Assembly: GCA_027704905.1 (NCBI GenBank)
Contig: CM051015.1
Location: 15,751,692-15,815,691 of the forward strand
From: Muraenolepis orangiensis
Taxonomy: Eukaryota; Chordata; Actinopteri; Gadiformes; Muraenolepididae
Length of the DNA stretch: 64,000 nt
Direction of reading: 5' to 3'
The position numbers and the translations under genes were made by a program. The notes beneath the pieces are model-generated. The model was not told the origin of the DNA. It saw nothing but the letters and a program-made list of their open reading frames with translations, and did not search any database. Each line of letters starts with the position of its first letter. Within the stretch, counting starts at the first letter, position 1. This document shows positions 1 to 12,503 of the stretch, in pieces.

Positions 1-319
1 GTGAAGAGCTGAGTGTGTCGAGTTCAACTTTACGCCATCCACAATACATATATTTCATTAATCAAACCGTCACAAAGAGTGGTAAGCAGGGCAATCGCTT
101 GCCATTCGCACGTATCATTCGGTAGTACACTCTTGTTTCTCTTCAGATCGCATAAATCTTTCGCCTTTTACTAAAGATTTCCGTGGAGAGGAACATTATG
201 AGTATCAACTAATTTTTTGATGCTCTGCCGTAAGGTGGGGCTTCCTTTTCATGTAAAAAAAATCTTGTGTTGTAAGGGTGGAAGTCATCTTCTCCCGCAA
301 TCGGGTTCCCGGCGACCAG

Positions 320-2115
320 GAAGCATCCTTACTAGATGCCCCGAAGGACCAGCGGCTCTACTCCGAGTCTCTCACGAGTGACTGAGCTTCTCACCCTATC
401 CCTCAGGGAGATACCAGCCACCCTCCTGAGGAAACTCATTTCAGCCGCTTGTATTCGCGATCTCGTCCTTTTGTTCATTACCCATTGTTCATGGCCATAG
501 GTGAGGGTAGGAACAAAGACTGATCGGTAGATCGAGAGCTTTGCCTTCTGGCTTAGCTCTCTTTTGGTTACAACGGTGCGCCAAAGTGCACCCAATACCA
601 CTCCCGCTGCACCTATTCTCCTGTCAATCTCCCGCTCCATCCTCCCCTCACTCGAGAACAAGACCCTGAGATACTTGAACTCCTTCACTTGGGATAAGGA
701 CTCCCTCCCTACTTGGAGTAGACAATCCACCGGTCAGATTTGGAGGTGCTGATCCTCATCCCAGCCGCTTCACTCTCCGCTGCAAACCGATCCAGTGAGT
801 GCTGAAAGTCACATACTGATGATGCAAACAGGATCACATCATCTGCAAACAGCAGCGATTAAATCCTGAGCCCACCATACTGAAACCCCCGCCTTGAAAT
901 CCTGTCCATGAAAATCACAAACAGGATGGGTGACAAAGCGCAGCCCTGGCGGAGGCCAACACCCACTGAGAACAGGCCTGACTTACTACCGAGAATCCGG
1001 ACACAGCTCTTGCTTTGGGAGTACTGAGATTGGATGGCCCTCAATAGTGACCCCCGCACCCCATACTCCCGCAGCGCCCCCCACAGTATTTCCAGAGGGA
1101 CCCGATCATATGCCTTCTCCAAATCCACAAAACACATGTAGACCGGATGGGCATACTCCCAAGCCCCCTCCAGGATCCTTGCAAGAGTGAAAAGCTTGTC
1201 CTTTGTTCCACGACCAGGGCGGAATCCGCATTGTTCCTCTTCAATCTGAGGTTAGACTATCGGCCGAACCCTCCTTTCCAGCACCTTGGAGTAGACTTTC
1301 CCAGGGAGGCTGAGTAATGTGATACCCCTGTAATTGGCACACACCCTCTGGTCACCCTTTTTGAACAGGGGTACCACCACCCCCGTTTGCCACTCCTCAG
1401 GCACTGTCCCAGACTTCCACGCAATGTTGAAAAGACGTGTCATCCACGACAGCCCCTCAACACCCAGAGCCTTTAGCATTTCTGGACAGATCTCATCAAC
1501 CCCTGGGGCTTTGCCACTGCAGAGATGTTTGACTACCGCAATAACTTCCTCCAGGGAGATTGATGTTTGCCGTCCTTCATCCTCCAGCTCTGTCTCTACC
1601 GTTGAGGGTGTAGTTGGGTTAAGACGTTCCTCAAAGTGTTCTTTCCACTGCCCAATCACCTCCTCAGTTGAGGTCAGCAATGTCCCACCCTTACTGTACA
1701 CAGCTTGGATGGATCCACGCTTCCCCCTCCTGAGGCACCGGATTGTTTGCCAGAAACGCTTTGGTGCTGACCGAAAGTCCTTCTCCATGGCTTCTCCGAA
1801 TTCCTCCCAAACCCGCTGCTTTGCCTCCACTACAGCCGAGGCTGTCGTCCTCTTGGCCTGTCGATACCTCGCAACTGAGTCCGGAGTCTCACAGGCCTCC
1901 TTCTTCAGCCGGACGGCTTCCCTGACCACCTGTGTCCACCACGAAGTCCGAGGGTTGCCGCCCCTTGAGGCACCAATGATCTTGAGGCCACAGCTCTCAA
2001 CCGCAGCTTCGGCAATAGAAGCTTTGAACAATGACCACTCTGGCTCAATGCCCCCAGCCTCCACAGAGATGCCCGAAAAATTCTGCCGGAGGTGTCTAAA
2101 ATACGACAAACTAAA
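320..2115 (-). mobile_element. Rex3 (RTE-clade) non-LTR retrotransposon fragment
   Basis: This is a decayed non-LTR retrotransposon read on the minus strand in at least three frames (about 2115-1252, 1137-859 and 730-332). In order it shows a linker region, the RT fingers motif WQTGVVVPLFKKGD with ANYRGITLLS, the palm motif FVDLEKAYDRVPLE, the motif GLRQGCALSPILFVIF, an FADD catalytic box near 848, and the C-terminal stretch LTYGHEQWVM. WQTGVVV and RQGC.LSP are the blocks conserved in fish Rex3. The endonuclease domain is absent, so the copy is 5'-truncated. A stop lies between the RQGC and FADD blocks, and the end past GVEPL is degenerate. It is not functional. Rex3 is widespread in teleosts, which supports the host assignment. 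An unrelated RTE family is the alternative. Confidence 0.85.
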
Positions 2116-3204
2116 ATGCATTTTCGTCAAAAGACTATGAAAACTAAATCAACATTTTCTGTCAAAATTAACACTGGATGAAAGTAGGTGGTCATGAAGG
2201 GTGTGCTGCCACCTGGTGGCTGTAATATATTGAGAAGTGATGCTCCCATCTGGTGGCTGTAATACATGTAGTACTGTATGTATGTAAGGTCTGCCTGTCT
2301 CCAGCTCGCTCTGTGTTCTGAATGTGTGTTTGAATCTGTTGTTTATGTCCATGTAGCGTCTCCGTGGGGGGGGGCTTCAGTTTTCTGCAATCTAACAAGA
2401 GACCATCCATGGCCCTTTTGGCCGGTCAATGCCCTTTGTCTGTCTGCCTGGGGCAATATATATAACAAAAGTGTCGGTCTATACACAATCACATTGCTGT
2501 CAAATTGTATATTTGTCTAATGTAAGCATGCGATCATAGGATGGCTGATGAGATCACAGCCTAGCTTTACTTGTGCCAAATTAATTGTATATTGTGTGTA
2601 TTCAAAACACCTTCACACATTTTAGGATGTTCCCTGTCCATTTCCTTCAAATAGCCATTTAGTAGGCCTAATACCCTCTGTGACTTGGAAGCTATGCGTC
2701 AGGCGAGACAGTGTTACTTGCCGTATCTTGAGATGAATAATAAACAGTTAACTATCATATACATTATACTCTTAGTTAACTGTATAGGCACCGCATTGCT
2801 TTAGTTTGCGCTAGGGTTCGCAGTTGCCTCCATGGGATGTACAAGGTTCACGCAGAGCTTGGTTTAATTGAAGTTGGTGACCTAAACTGTCCACTAGATG
2901 GTGGTAGAGTGATGGCTTCCTAACATGTGCGTTATTCTTGCTACGATAACAGTTATTTGGCATTCATCATCAAACTTTTACCAAAACCGTGTACTCGGAC
3001 AAACGTATCGTTATTTGGGATTTAGGTCGGAAAGAAGTAAATAAAGTTAGTTCACCACCACACACGCATTTAGCTTTTCTAACATTCTGGTTGGCGCTTG
3101 ATGGCGCCAACGTCATCACTAAGCGCTAAGTATGTCATGGATTGTATCACGGGTCCAAATAAAATATATATTTTGGGGCTCAATATAAGTAATGTAAAAG
3201 CTAT
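2116..3204. other. Intergenic sequence, no gene recognised
   Basis: No reading frame with recognisable domains and no RNA gene was seen. Short ORFs of 60-80 codons occur at about the rate expected by chance. A repeated phrase near 2213-2262 (CTGGTGGCTGTAATA, twice) suggests a short repeat. The segment separates the Rex3 fragment from the left edge of the U2 array. Confidence 0.6.
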
Positions 3205-3343
3205 ATACTGTTGACATTTAGTGGTATTATTAACGTCTTGTTTGTTTTAAAGGCAACGTCTCGTTTGTTTTATACACTATGTAAACCGCATGTGAGAATG
3301 ATATCCCTGGCAATTGGGTCCTTAGCACAAACCCAATGTAGGT
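3205..3343 (+). promoter_or_regulatory. Diverged upstream (promoter) region of edge U2 copy
   Basis: This stretch aligns by eye to the 5' flank of the regular U2 units: it begins with a TGTTGACATT.AGTGGTATTATTA block and ends with an AAACCCAATGTAGGT version of the usual AAACCATTGTGGGTT just before +1. It has many substitutions and lacks the ATC microsatellite found in the other units. Such decay is what is expected of the outermost unit of an array that escapes homogenisation. Whether it still promotes transcription is unknown. Confidence 0.65.
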
Positions 3344-3394
3344 ATCGCTTCTCGGCCTTTTGGCTAAGATCAAGTGTAGTATCTGTTTTCAGTT
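3344..3394 (+). pseudogene. U2 snRNA 5' fragment interrupted by Keno copy 1
   Basis: The segment starts with the U2 5' end ATCGCTTCTCGGCC and includes the branch-site recognition sequence GTAGTA. It ends at AGTT, where the retrotransposon begins. Compared with other copies the TSD region is altered: ATCTGTTTTCAGTT, three bases shorter than ATCTGTTCTTATCAGTT. The 3' half lies at 8866-9014. The interrupted gene cannot make U2. Confidence 0.9.
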
Positions 3395-3761
3395 ACTCGC
3401 TTCTCGGCCTTTTTGCTAAGACAGCGATCGCCCTCTGGTAGTTAACATAAAGCGGTACCGTTTCCCATGGTATCACTTTATTGACTGAGAGGAGATTATC
3501 TGTATTTCTTTTGGTGCTTATCTAGGTACGCTTATTACTTAGGTTACACCCAAAAGAGATACGATATACAGGTGTGGAGAGGTGTGGTGTGGAGTGGTGA
3601 GGTGAGTGGCTTTTTTACTTGTTCTTGTTGTGGTTTTTACGTGTTTTTCCTGTTTTATTGTTGCGTGGTTTTGCCTTTTTTTACGTGTGGTGTTTTTAGT
3701 ATTTATTTGTGGTTGTTGTTCTTACGTTTTATTGGGTTTTTAGCGCGGTGGTGCCTCTACG

Positions 3762-5033
3762 ATGTCGTTCGCCCACGCAGGCATGAAGAGGCACCACAGC
3801 GTGCGTTTTAAATTTAAAGAACCCAGACAGATCTCCCGGCTTGATTTTTCACGGAAGCTGATTCAAGGCGTCCTTCGCTTCTCCCCCGATGATTTGAACT
3901 GCATTTTGTCTTTGCCCTTTAACAAGGGCTTTGATGTCAGCTTCCGTGCCGCGACAACCTTCTCCGATTTCTGGACACGCTTTGAAAATGTGAAGGACCA
4001 GTTTTCAGCATTTGATGTGGAACGACTGAACGACAATGCCTTTAAAACGGTCATTGTCCGGATGTTTAATGAAACGGTGAATGCTGACGATATATGTATA
4101 TGGCTGGCTAGATACTGCACTGTAAGGGCCCAGGCTACCAAGGTTAGAGATGAGGACGGCATCTGGAATTGCGCGTGGAGGGTCCCCATTCAACAATGGC
4201 GGGACCCGAGTGGATTCCAGGGCCTGAAACATCTCCCCTCTATGGTAGTGCTTGGAGAAAACAGAGGCTACATCCACTACCAGGGGCAGCCCAAGCTCTG
4301 CCGCAAGTGCGGTGAGCATGGGCACTTGGTAGAAGCGTGTGAGAAGGTTGTGTGCGGGAAATGTAGAGAAATTGGACACACGTTTGAAGAATGTACCAAT
4401 GGCAGAAGGTGCAACCTCTGTGGAGAATTAAATCATCTCTTCAGAGACTGCCCCAAATCGTTTGCCAACAAACTCAAGAAGGTGGCAGTTGGAAATACAA
4501 ATGTGTTGATTGAAGCCGGTGTGGAAAATTCAAATCTCCCGCCAAATCCCAACCCTTCTATGATTGGAGGACAAGAAATAGAGGCGGGAGAGGGGGAGGG
4601 GCCCAAAGCAGCCCCACCACCAATCGGTGAGGAGAGAGAAGGTGGGGCTACACAGGCAGAAGGCGGAGCTGAGCGACGCCCCGAGTCACCGAAAAACGGG
4701 GATATGGAGATAGTAAGTGACTCGGAGGCGGAGTCTAGTGACGTCTCCCTCCCCGGAGTGCAGACCGGCAAGAGAAGAGTGTCTGAGTCGTCCATGGGCT
4801 CCCTAGGAGTCCTCGAGAAAAGGGGAAGACCTGGATCCAGTTCCTCTGCGGAGGAGCTGTCCAGAATCTTCCCCGACGACTCACCAAACACTTTCCCCTT
4901 TTTAACTACAACATTACAGTCGACCCCGAAAGACCTTGTGCCTGACGAGCACATTGTCTCGAAGGGGAACGAAGCACAAAACCTTCTCCCACGTTGGGTT
5001 AAGAAAGGGCGTCGTTCACAAAGTATTGACTGA
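3762..5033 (+). CDS. Keno-A ORF1, zinc-knuckle RNA-binding protein (copy 1)
   Basis: The 423-residue protein starts at an ATG about 367 bp into the element. The N-terminal half (about 10-165) is conserved between copies and may hold an RRM-like fold, but I cannot prove that. Three CCHC zinc knuckles follow: C180-C183-H188-C193, C198-C201-H206-C211 and C217-C220-H225-C230. The C-terminal third (240-423) is acidic, rich in Pro, Ser and Glu, and probably disordered. ORF1 proteins of this clade bind the element RNA and form the ribonucleoprotein with ORF2. The stop lies 8 bases before the ORF2 ATG, so ORF2 is probably made by reinitiation or a similar coupled mechanism. It is nearly identical to the copy at 16393-17664, with a few substitutions in the tail. 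Confidence 0.88.
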   Translation: MSFAHAGMKRHHSVRFKFKEPRQISRLDFSRKLIQGVLRFSPDDLNCILSLPFNKGFDVSFRAATTFSDFWTRFENVKDQFSAFDVERLNDNAFKTVIVRMFNETVNADDICIWLARYCTVRAQATKVRDEDGIWNCAWRVPIQQWRDPSGFQGLKHLPSMVVLGENRGYIHYQGQPKLCRKCGEHGHLVEACEKVVCGKCREIGHTFEECTNGRRCNLCGELNHLFRDCPKSFANKLKKVAVGNTNVLIEAGVENSNLPPNPNPSMIGGQEIEAGEGEGPKAAPPPIGEEREGGATQAEGGAERRPESPKNGDMEIVSDSEAESSDVSLPGVQTGKRRVSESSMGSLGVLEKRGRPGSSSSAEELSRIFPDDSPNTFPFLTTTLQSTPKDLVPDEHIVSKGNEAQNLLPRWVKKGRRSQSID

Positions 5034-5041
5034 CCACCGAC

Positions 5042-8000
5042 ATGTTTTATTTTAATGGTCTTTTAATGCTACCCCCTTTTAATATCATACTCATGGCTCT
5101 CACCTTCTCGACTCTCAATGTGAGAAGTGTAAAATCAAGAGTTAGAGTGCACATGATTTTATCTTTCCTCCAAACGTGTAATGCAGATGTGTTTTTAATC
5201 CAAGAATGTTCCTTGCCCTTTTTAACCAGCTACAAACAATGGGAGGAAAAATGGCCACACCAATCGATATGGAGTGGCTCAAATGAAAATAAAAACGATG
5301 GTGTGGCCATTTTAATCAAAAACCCCTCCGTTCTGGTGAAGGGCAGCACGGTGGTGAGCGACGGGCGGGCGCTTTTAGCACATTTGTCTTTTATGGGGAA
5401 GGATTTTAAACTTTTAAACATTTATGGTTTTAATGACAAACACGACCGCCATGAGCTTTTAGAAAGCCTGCAGCCCCACATGCTAGGGCGAACGCCATTA
5501 GTTTTAGGGGGGGATTTTAATTGTATTTTAAATAGAGGCGATAGACGAGGCGCAGGGGAGGATTTTAGAGTAGACAAGACGTCGGTTTTATTGCAGGGTT
5601 TAGTTAGGGATTTTAAACTACGAGACTGTTTTAAAACCCTGCATCCAAGAGAGGAGGGCTACACCTGGTTCAGTGGTGATGGCACTAGAGCCTCTCGCAT
5701 TGACTATTTTTTTACCAGAGACTGCCCGCCAACCGATGCTACATTAACCCCTGTTTTCTTTTCGGATCACGCTATGCTCTCCTGCACCCTTTCACTCTCC
5801 TCAGGTGTGACCAGTGGCAGAGGTCTGTGGAAACTGAATTGCTCCCTTTTAGAGGACGAAGAACTGGTAAGCCGGTTCAGGGAGCGATTCAGTCAATGGC
5901 AGACCCTCCAAGACCTATACAAAACACGAGCACAGTGGTGGGAGATGGTGAAGGGAAGGACGCAGACTTTCTTTAAAAAAGCAGGAAAAGAAAAAAAGAA
6001 GAAACAAAATAGACGCATGTTGGGGCTGCAAAAAAGACTACAGCGGTATTTTATTTTAACACAACAAGGGCTGGATTTTAATCCAGAGATAAAAAAAGTA
6101 AAAGAAGAGATGCTGATTTTATCTGAAATAAGAGCCAAAGGAATCATAGTAAGGAGTAAAGAAAGAGAAATAGAAGAAGGGGAAAAGTGCACACGATATT
6201 TTTTTAAGAAAGTTATTAACAGGGGGGAGGGGATTCTTAATTTAAAAAAACACAATGGGGAAATGACCAAAACAGTAGAAGAAACAAAAGAAGTGATTGA
6301 AGGGTTTTATGGGGATTTATATAGTGAAAAAATGGTTTTAGAACAATCGATTAAAAAGATTTTAGAAAAAATGACAAAAAAATTGACAGTGCCCCCTTTT
6401 TAACCCGTGATTTTACCCTTTTAGAACTGAACAAATGCTTGTGTGGTTTTAAAAGGGGGAAGTCCGCGGGGGAGGATGGGCTCCCGTGTGAGTTTTACTC
6501 CACATTTTGGGATATTTTAGCACCCGACCTACTGACTATTTTTACGGAGTTCCGAGGACTAGGCCGACTACCCGACACATTTAGGATAGGGATAGTAAAA
6601 CTGTTACACAAAAAAGACGACAAGACAGACTTAAAAAACTGGAGACCCATCACCCTTTTAAACTTTGACTGTAAATTATTTAGTAAGGTTTTAGCAAATA
6701 GGATGTCAGTGGTTTTAGGGGACGTGATCCACCCGGATCAAACCTGCGGCATACCGGGGAGAAAGATCACGGACAGCCTCGTACTGATCCGAGACACCAT
6801 CTGTTACGCGAGAGACAGAAACATCAGGCTAATAGTCCTCAATTTAGACTTCGAGAAGGCTTTCGATCGGGTCTCGCACCAGTACCTATTTCGGGTACTG
6901 CAAAAAATGGGATTCCCAGAGAGGTACTTAGAGTGGGTGGGATTGCTGTATCGGGACATCAGCAGCAAATTCATGGTTAACGGGCAACTGACAAAAGCAG
7001 TCGATTTACACTGCGGTGTCCGTCAGGGGTGTCCGTTATCTGCTCTCCTCTACGTGACATGCATAGAACCACTCGCCCAGGTATTGAGAAGGGACAAATG
7101 GATCACGGGGGTGGGCATACCAGGTAGCGGGGGGGAACACGCCAAGTGTTTTTTATACATGGACGACATTAACATTTTATGCACTGACCTTTCATCCCTC
7201 GACAGAGCACTGAACCTGACCGACGACTACGGACTGGCCTCTGGGTCCAAACTCAACCGAGGGAAGACCCAAGCCCTTTTTTATGGACCGTGGGCCGAGA
7301 CCGACAAGACAGGACTCCCCCTGACGATCAACACGACAGACATCAAAATACTCGGGGTCAAATTTGACAGGGAGGGGGAAGGGACAAAAAATTGGCCAGA
7401 CGTGTTAGGGAAAGTTAGGCAGAGACTGGGCTACTGGGGACTTAGAGGACTGACGATGGAAGGGAAGGTTTTAATCATCAAGGCGGTGATTTTACCTTTG
7501 TTTTTATTGATTTGCTCTGTTTTTATGCCTCCGCGGAGAGTGCTTTTAGAACTCGAACGAGCACTGTTTTATTTCTTGTGGGGGTCCAAATGGGAGAGAC
7601 TGAAAAGGGACACAATGAAAAAAAGAAAAGAAAAAGGGGGTAAAGGAGTCCCGGACCTCCACCTGTTTTTAGGCAGCGCCTACACGGCACTGCATTTTAA
7701 ACAGGCGACGGCCCCATCCGGTAACCATAAAACAACAGCGATGGCACAGTTCTGGATGGGGTCCTACCTAAGGAGATTTCCTTTCTTTAATATAGATTTG
7801 AGAAAACCAGTTTCCTTTAAATTGTCACCATCATATGTTTTTATAAAGAAGTTTTTAAAACATTTTAACCTCGAGGACGAGGTTTTAGATGTCTTGACGA
7901 ATCACAAGCTTTTAATCTCTGTTGTACAGGAACGGGAACCAGTGAGTCCAGTGCGCGGGCTCGCAATCGGCGAGCCCACGACGGTTTGGCGCAACGTGAA

Positions 8001-8517
8001 CCATCCCGCTCTCCCCAACAGACTCCGGGACCTGTCATGGATGACGGCTCATGAGATCCTCCCGGTCAGGTCCGTTATGCACTCCCGGGGCATGGGAGCG
8101 AACCCAACATGCCCCCGCCAAGGCTGTGGCGCCCACGAGACGGTGAGGCATGTGCTCTGGGAGTGCACCGCTGCTGGAGACCAGTGGGCAATGGCCGGCT
8201 CCCTGCAATTCCCGTACTTGCCAGCAGGGGAGGTCCTAACAGCACAGCTAGTGCTGTACGGGGTGAGCCCAAAAAAAGTACCACCAGCGCTCTTCCAGAA
8301 GCAGTGGCTCACCCTGTCCGCCATAAAAGACGCCATATGGACCTCCAGAAACCTGCTGGTGAGAAAGCGCATGCTGATTCCCCCCGTGGCTGTGATCCGT
8401 ATGGCCGCAGCAACTTTGAAAGTGGTGGTTGCTGCAGGCGGCAGGCCTAGGACACAGCCACAAAGAAGCCTCGCCTCTGTGCCCATTCGGACGTGGGAGC
8501 CGGAGCCACACAACTGA
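5042..8517 (+). pseudogene. Keno-A ORF2 (endonuclease-RT), frameshifted copy 1
   Basis: The frame opens at ATG 5042 with an APE-type endonuclease (LNVRS, QEC, GGDFN, SDH motifs) and runs to a stop near 6403. The second part resumes in another frame before 6439 and continues to 8517 with all RT motifs, including the YMDD box and the C-terminal Cys/His motif. Comparison with the intact copy at 17673-21149 shows one T missing in an A-rich stretch near 6370, which breaks the linker between endonuclease and RT. No other inactivating change was noticed. The break looks recent because the rest is almost identical to the intact copies. Confidence 0.88.
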
Positions 8518-8865
8518 AAGGTTGAGGCAGCGGCGGCCTGGCTCTCCGGGTGGTCGGTGGGAAGGAGCAAAGGAGCGAGGGTCTCCTCTGAGCAACGGCT
8601 TGTCCCGAGAGAAAATGCTGTTGGAGAGAGCGGGATGGGGATCTTTTTTGATAAGGCCTCGCCCCGCTCCTGCACGACCGTCTTTAATGTTTAAAGGTTT
8701 TAATAAAGCAGAAACAATGTATTTATTTATTTATCTACTTATGTATTAAAAGTGTCTGAAATTTAAATGTCTGCTTTTAAACTTTTGACTTGTTGATTTG
8801 AAAAGTTCTTTGTAAATTGTATATGAATGTGTGACAATAAACTTTTTTTCCAAAAAAAAAAAAAA

Positions 8866-9014
8866 TCTGTTCTTATCAGTTTAATATCTGATACGTCCCC
8901 TACCCGGGGACCATATATTAAATTGATTTTTGGAACTGGGAGATGGAATAGGGGCTTGCTCCGTCCACTCCACGCATCGACCTGGTATTGCAGTATCTCC
9001 AGGAACGGTGCACC
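8866..9014 (+). pseudogene. U2 snRNA 3' fragment downstream of Keno copy 1
   Basis: This is U2 nucleotides 39-187, starting TCTGTTCTTATCAG directly after the poly(A) tail and ending GGTGCACC. It contains the Sm site ATTTTTGG and stems III and IV, but lacks the 5' end and promoter. It ends 675 bp before the end of the next U2 copy, so the array periodicity is kept. Confidence 0.9.
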
Positions 9015-9502
9015 CCTTCAGCATGTGAAACGTAAGCACACTCACCTCTTGCAAATGTTCTACATTTGTTATTGTATTGTGCATAGTATTGTTTTAGAGT
9101 TGCGTGCTGCGGTAGGCGATGGGCGTAAGCGTTCCGTTGTACTTGTTGCAAATGCAATTCTAGAATCTACAGTTTGTGGTCTACACTGAATATACCTTTT
9201 TAATAGGCCGTTACCCACGATTTGTATTGGGCATTTCAAGATTGAAGATTTGTATTTGCCATTTGCAACAAGTACAATGGAATGCTTACTCCCCATTCCC
9301 TCCCTCCAGCAGTATGAACTTGTAGAACAATACTATACAAATAAAAGCGATATGCTGTTGACATTCAGTGGTATTATTATCATCATCATCGTCTTGTTTC
9401 TTTTAAATGTAACGTCTTGTTTGTTGTCTGCGCAAGATGTGAACCGCCCGTGGGAGCGATGTCCCTGACGGTGCGGTGCTTGGCACCAAACCATTGTGGG
9501 TT
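9015..9502 (+). promoter_or_regulatory. U2 intergenic spacer with promoter of next U2 gene
   Basis: This is the standard 488-bp spacer of the 675-bp unit. Just after the U2 end, GTGAAACGTAAGCA is a candidate for the snRNA 3' box that directs end formation. The last ~60-70 bases before +1 (GTGAACCGCCCGTGGGAGCG region) are where a vertebrate PSE would lie. Neither site is a strong consensus match. An ATC microsatellite (ATTATTATCATCATCATCG) sits near 9372-9390. The spacer also holds a large imperfect inverted repeat (see findings). Spacing and conservation support a promoter role; direct motif evidence is weak. Confidence 0.55.
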
Positions 9503-9689
9503 ATCGCTTCTCGGCCTTTTGGCTAAGATCAAGTGTAGTATCTGTTCTTATCAGTTTAATATCTGATACGTCCCCTACCCGGGGACCATATATTAAATTG
9601 ATTTTTGGAACTGGGAGATGGAATAGGGGCTTGCTCCGTCCACTCCACGCATCGACCTGGTATTGCAGTATCTCCAGGAACGGTGCACC
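9503..9689 (+). ncRNA. U2 spliceosomal snRNA
   Basis: This is a full-length 187-nt U2 gene. It shows the U2 5' end ATCGCTTCTCGGCCTTTTGG, the branch-site recognition element GTAGTA at nucleotides 33-38, the Sm-binding site ATTTTTGG at 99-106, and the terminal GGTGCACC. U2 snRNA pairs with the intron branch point as part of the U2 snRNP in the nucleus. It is uninterrupted and identical by eye to the consensus of the array. Its upstream spacer is complete, so it may be expressed; the downstream spacer is cut 157 bp after the gene by a mobile element. Confidence 0.95.
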
Positions 9690-11580
9690 CCTTCAGCATG
9701 TGAAACGTAAGCACACTCACCTCTTGCAAATGTTCTACATTTGTTATTGTATTGTGCATAGTATTGTTTTAGAGTTGCGTGCTGCGGTAGGCGATGGGCG
9801 TAAGCGTTCCGTTGTACTTGTTGCAAATGCAATTCTAGAATCTACATGTAGCGGGTAGGGTGGTTGAGACCGGAAGCACAGCATGAAGGCCGGCCCACTG
9901 GCACTGATTGTTTGATTCGCGCTTGCCTTTAAAAGGTGTCTGACGTACACAGGAGGACAATAGTGCGTTTTGTGTTTTGAAGAGTGAGCCGCTTGGAGTT
10001 AAGCTGTGCGATCAGGAGAACGTGAGTTTTTGGAAGGTCATGTCTATTGGGTTTTAACGCTAAACTCATTCATTTGAGTAGCGCTTAACACGGCTCATTG
10101 TTTGTTTGTAGCTCGGCCTGGCGTCTGTGTGCGTATGGTGACCAGTAAATGGTATGCGCAGTTACAAGTCTACAGTAACCAGTGGAGCGAGTAGTGATTC
10201 CTCACGGGTTTGCAGCAACGTAAGTTTACTGGCTCCCTTTCGCCCTCAGACGTAACGTAATGTTTATAGCTCTGATTGTTTCCTGTCTGATATTGCCTAT
10301 GAATAGAAGCAGCGCTGACGCTGACAAGTGTGCTCAACTATTAGACATCTATACGGTGGAACTTCATTGGCTTTATAGCTTTGAATTCAGGCTGTCCTCA
10401 AAACCGTAAATTCATTTAATCCCTTTTGTAATTAGTCTCTCAATCGTAGATCTAGCCTTGTAGCATAGAATACCAAACCATTTATGCTTTGTGATTACAG
10501 GAGGATTGTCTTCGTCTGTCCAACTAGCCACTGTTTTTCCTGGGTTTAATCATTCTGTTGTTTTTATCTATTTGTTCGAATATACGTATGTGTGTGTCTC
10601 GGAACCTTGCCACAACTGTGTTGCGACCTGGAGCTCGGTGGGCCTGGGCTGACGGCCTGCTACGTTTAGCCTACTAGTTCACACGTTTGGTTTGTTTGTT
10701 TGTTTGTTTTGTCTGTCTTTCTTTGTTTGTTAGGCAAGTACACTGTAAACCCGAATGTTCAAAGTAATCAAATAGATTAAGTAGTGTGTACTCAAAGTTT
10801 CAAAAAAGTTCTACGAACTCAAAAATGTTGAGTTCGTGTGACTTGTCGTCCTTTTTTGAGTAACTGCAACTTAACTTGATTGATTAACTTGATTGACTTG
10901 AACTATTTGTGTATTAAGTAAGCATAACTTAAAAGCATAACTTAAGCACGATAATTAAATAATTAAATCATAATTATAATAATATAATAATATATAATAA
11001 TAATAAAATAAAATAAAATAATTTAAATAATTAAGTAATTACATATTCAAAATGATAAATTCCACTGATTTCTATTGTTTCAACATTCATGTGTCTGATG
11101 TCAGTAACATCATAGTGGGTATTGGGGAGGACTTTAAAGGACTGTATATGATGACTCTGTATATCGCGCGCACTCGCACTCGTGTCGGTCAGAACACAAG
11201 ACAAGAGGTACGATCTTTGGTCTTTAATCCACAGGCATGGGTTCTTCTGGCATTTATCTGGGGTTGGGTGTGTGGTATATACTCATGGAAGCAGTGATTC
11301 CTGTGGAATTGATCTCATGGGTGTCAGACGGGGGGGGGGATTCAGGTCGCGATGGCCAGCGGTGGGGGTGGGGGGGGAGGGTGGCGGCGGGACTTCAGGT
11401 CCGAACGGGGGGGGGCGTTAACGGCGACGCGTTAGTAACGCATTAACCTTGACAGCCCTATTCTTTATTATCAAATGTATGGTGTGGCGGCAAGGTTTTA
11501 GCCGTGGAAACCTTACCAGCGGAAAAGCTGCATGAACGCACACATTGGTCTAGTCGCCACCCTTGAGGGTCAGACGATGT

Positions 11581-11690
11581 TTCAGCAACACGCCCCTCCC
11601 CCCTCCATGAACTGTTTCAGCAACACGCCCCTCCCCCCTCCATGAACTGTTTCAGCAACACGCCCCTCCCCCCTCTCCCCTTGACGGGCG
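11581..11690. repeat. 34-bp minisatellite, three copies
   Basis: Three copies of a unit containing CAGCAACACGCCCCTCC and CCATGAACTG lie in tandem, followed by C-rich low-complexity sequence to about 11750. It is inside the nested TIR element. Confidence 0.8.
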
Positions 11691-12503
11691 GTTTCAACCC
11701 ACCCCCCACCCCCATTTGATTCGCTCCACCCCCCTCCCCCACTCCACACCACTCCACCGCGATCATTTGCTCTCCTCCCCCCAACCGCGTTGAAGAACTC
11801 CAAGATCTTGTCCAAAGTGCATGGTAAGTTACTTAAAGTATTAATTAATTAATAGATACATCACATACATTATACCAATTATAGTTAGTTATTTCTGCTC
11901 ATTTAATCTACCTGACTTAAAAATATAATTTCGCTCAATTGTTCTCGCTAGTCTCGCATGTTGGTGTAGTGCAGAGCACATGAGGCTCATATAACGTTGC
12001 ACTATTCAGCAGGAATGCTTGAAACCTACTCTTTTTCTTATCTTTATGCACCACGGAGATATATTGCTGTCTTCAACAATTGTACTCTTTGTAAGTCGCT
12101 TTGGATAAAAGCGTCTGACAAATGCCCTAAATGTAATGTAAATGTATTCAGGTTATGGGAAAATGAATCTTGTTTTTAAGAGCTAACTCTGGTTACTAAC
12201 TTTTACTATCTAAACCAAACCGAAGCCCAAAACGGTGTTAAAATTTCGAGCACGTGGTTTCCTTCCATTCATGGTGGTTAGAACACGTGTAAGGGATAAC
12301 TTATGGCTAGCTGGTCATTAGCTAGCCAGCTGGCTTTTACAGCCTAGGTTTCCGACCGCACAGCAGTGTTGTGTATTCTGTATTCCATGGTCATGTTTTT
12401 GTAAGCTAATAGTAATGAACTTTTTGTTATATTGAGTTGTAAGTAATTCTGGTTTGAATGTTGTTGATGGAGGTCTAAACTTTGTCATTTTTTTTCCCTT
12501 CAG

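Larger units (their letters stand above)
3395..8865 (+). mobile_element. Keno-A copy 1, U2-specific Tx1-clade non-LTR retrotransposon
   Basis: This is a full-length element of about 5.47 kb, with a 5' UTR, ORF1, ORF2, a 3' UTR and a poly(A) tail (8852-8865), inserted inside a U2 gene. U2 sequence continues directly after the tail at TCTGTTCTTATCAG, giving a target duplication with the 5' flank at 3379-3394. The APE endonuclease, RT, zinc-knuckle ORF1 and U2 target identify the Tx1-clade Keno group. The first bases, CTCGCTTCTCGGCC, imitate the U2 5' end. ORF2 carries one frameshift, so this copy should not be autonomous. Confidence 0.9.

Noticed and set aside
1..319. Possible gene at the window start
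   Set aside because: No reading frame, RNA motif or repeat could be recognised in this short edge segment.
1334..2140. 268-codon plus-strand ORF
   Set aside because: Antisense shadow of the Rex3 RT region.
8049..8749. Open frames of 208, 115, 113, 106 and 69 codons overlapping the end of Keno ORF2 (also in the other copies)
   Set aside because: Shadows of the GC-rich ORF2 coding sequence on other frames; the real frame has RT-element motifs.
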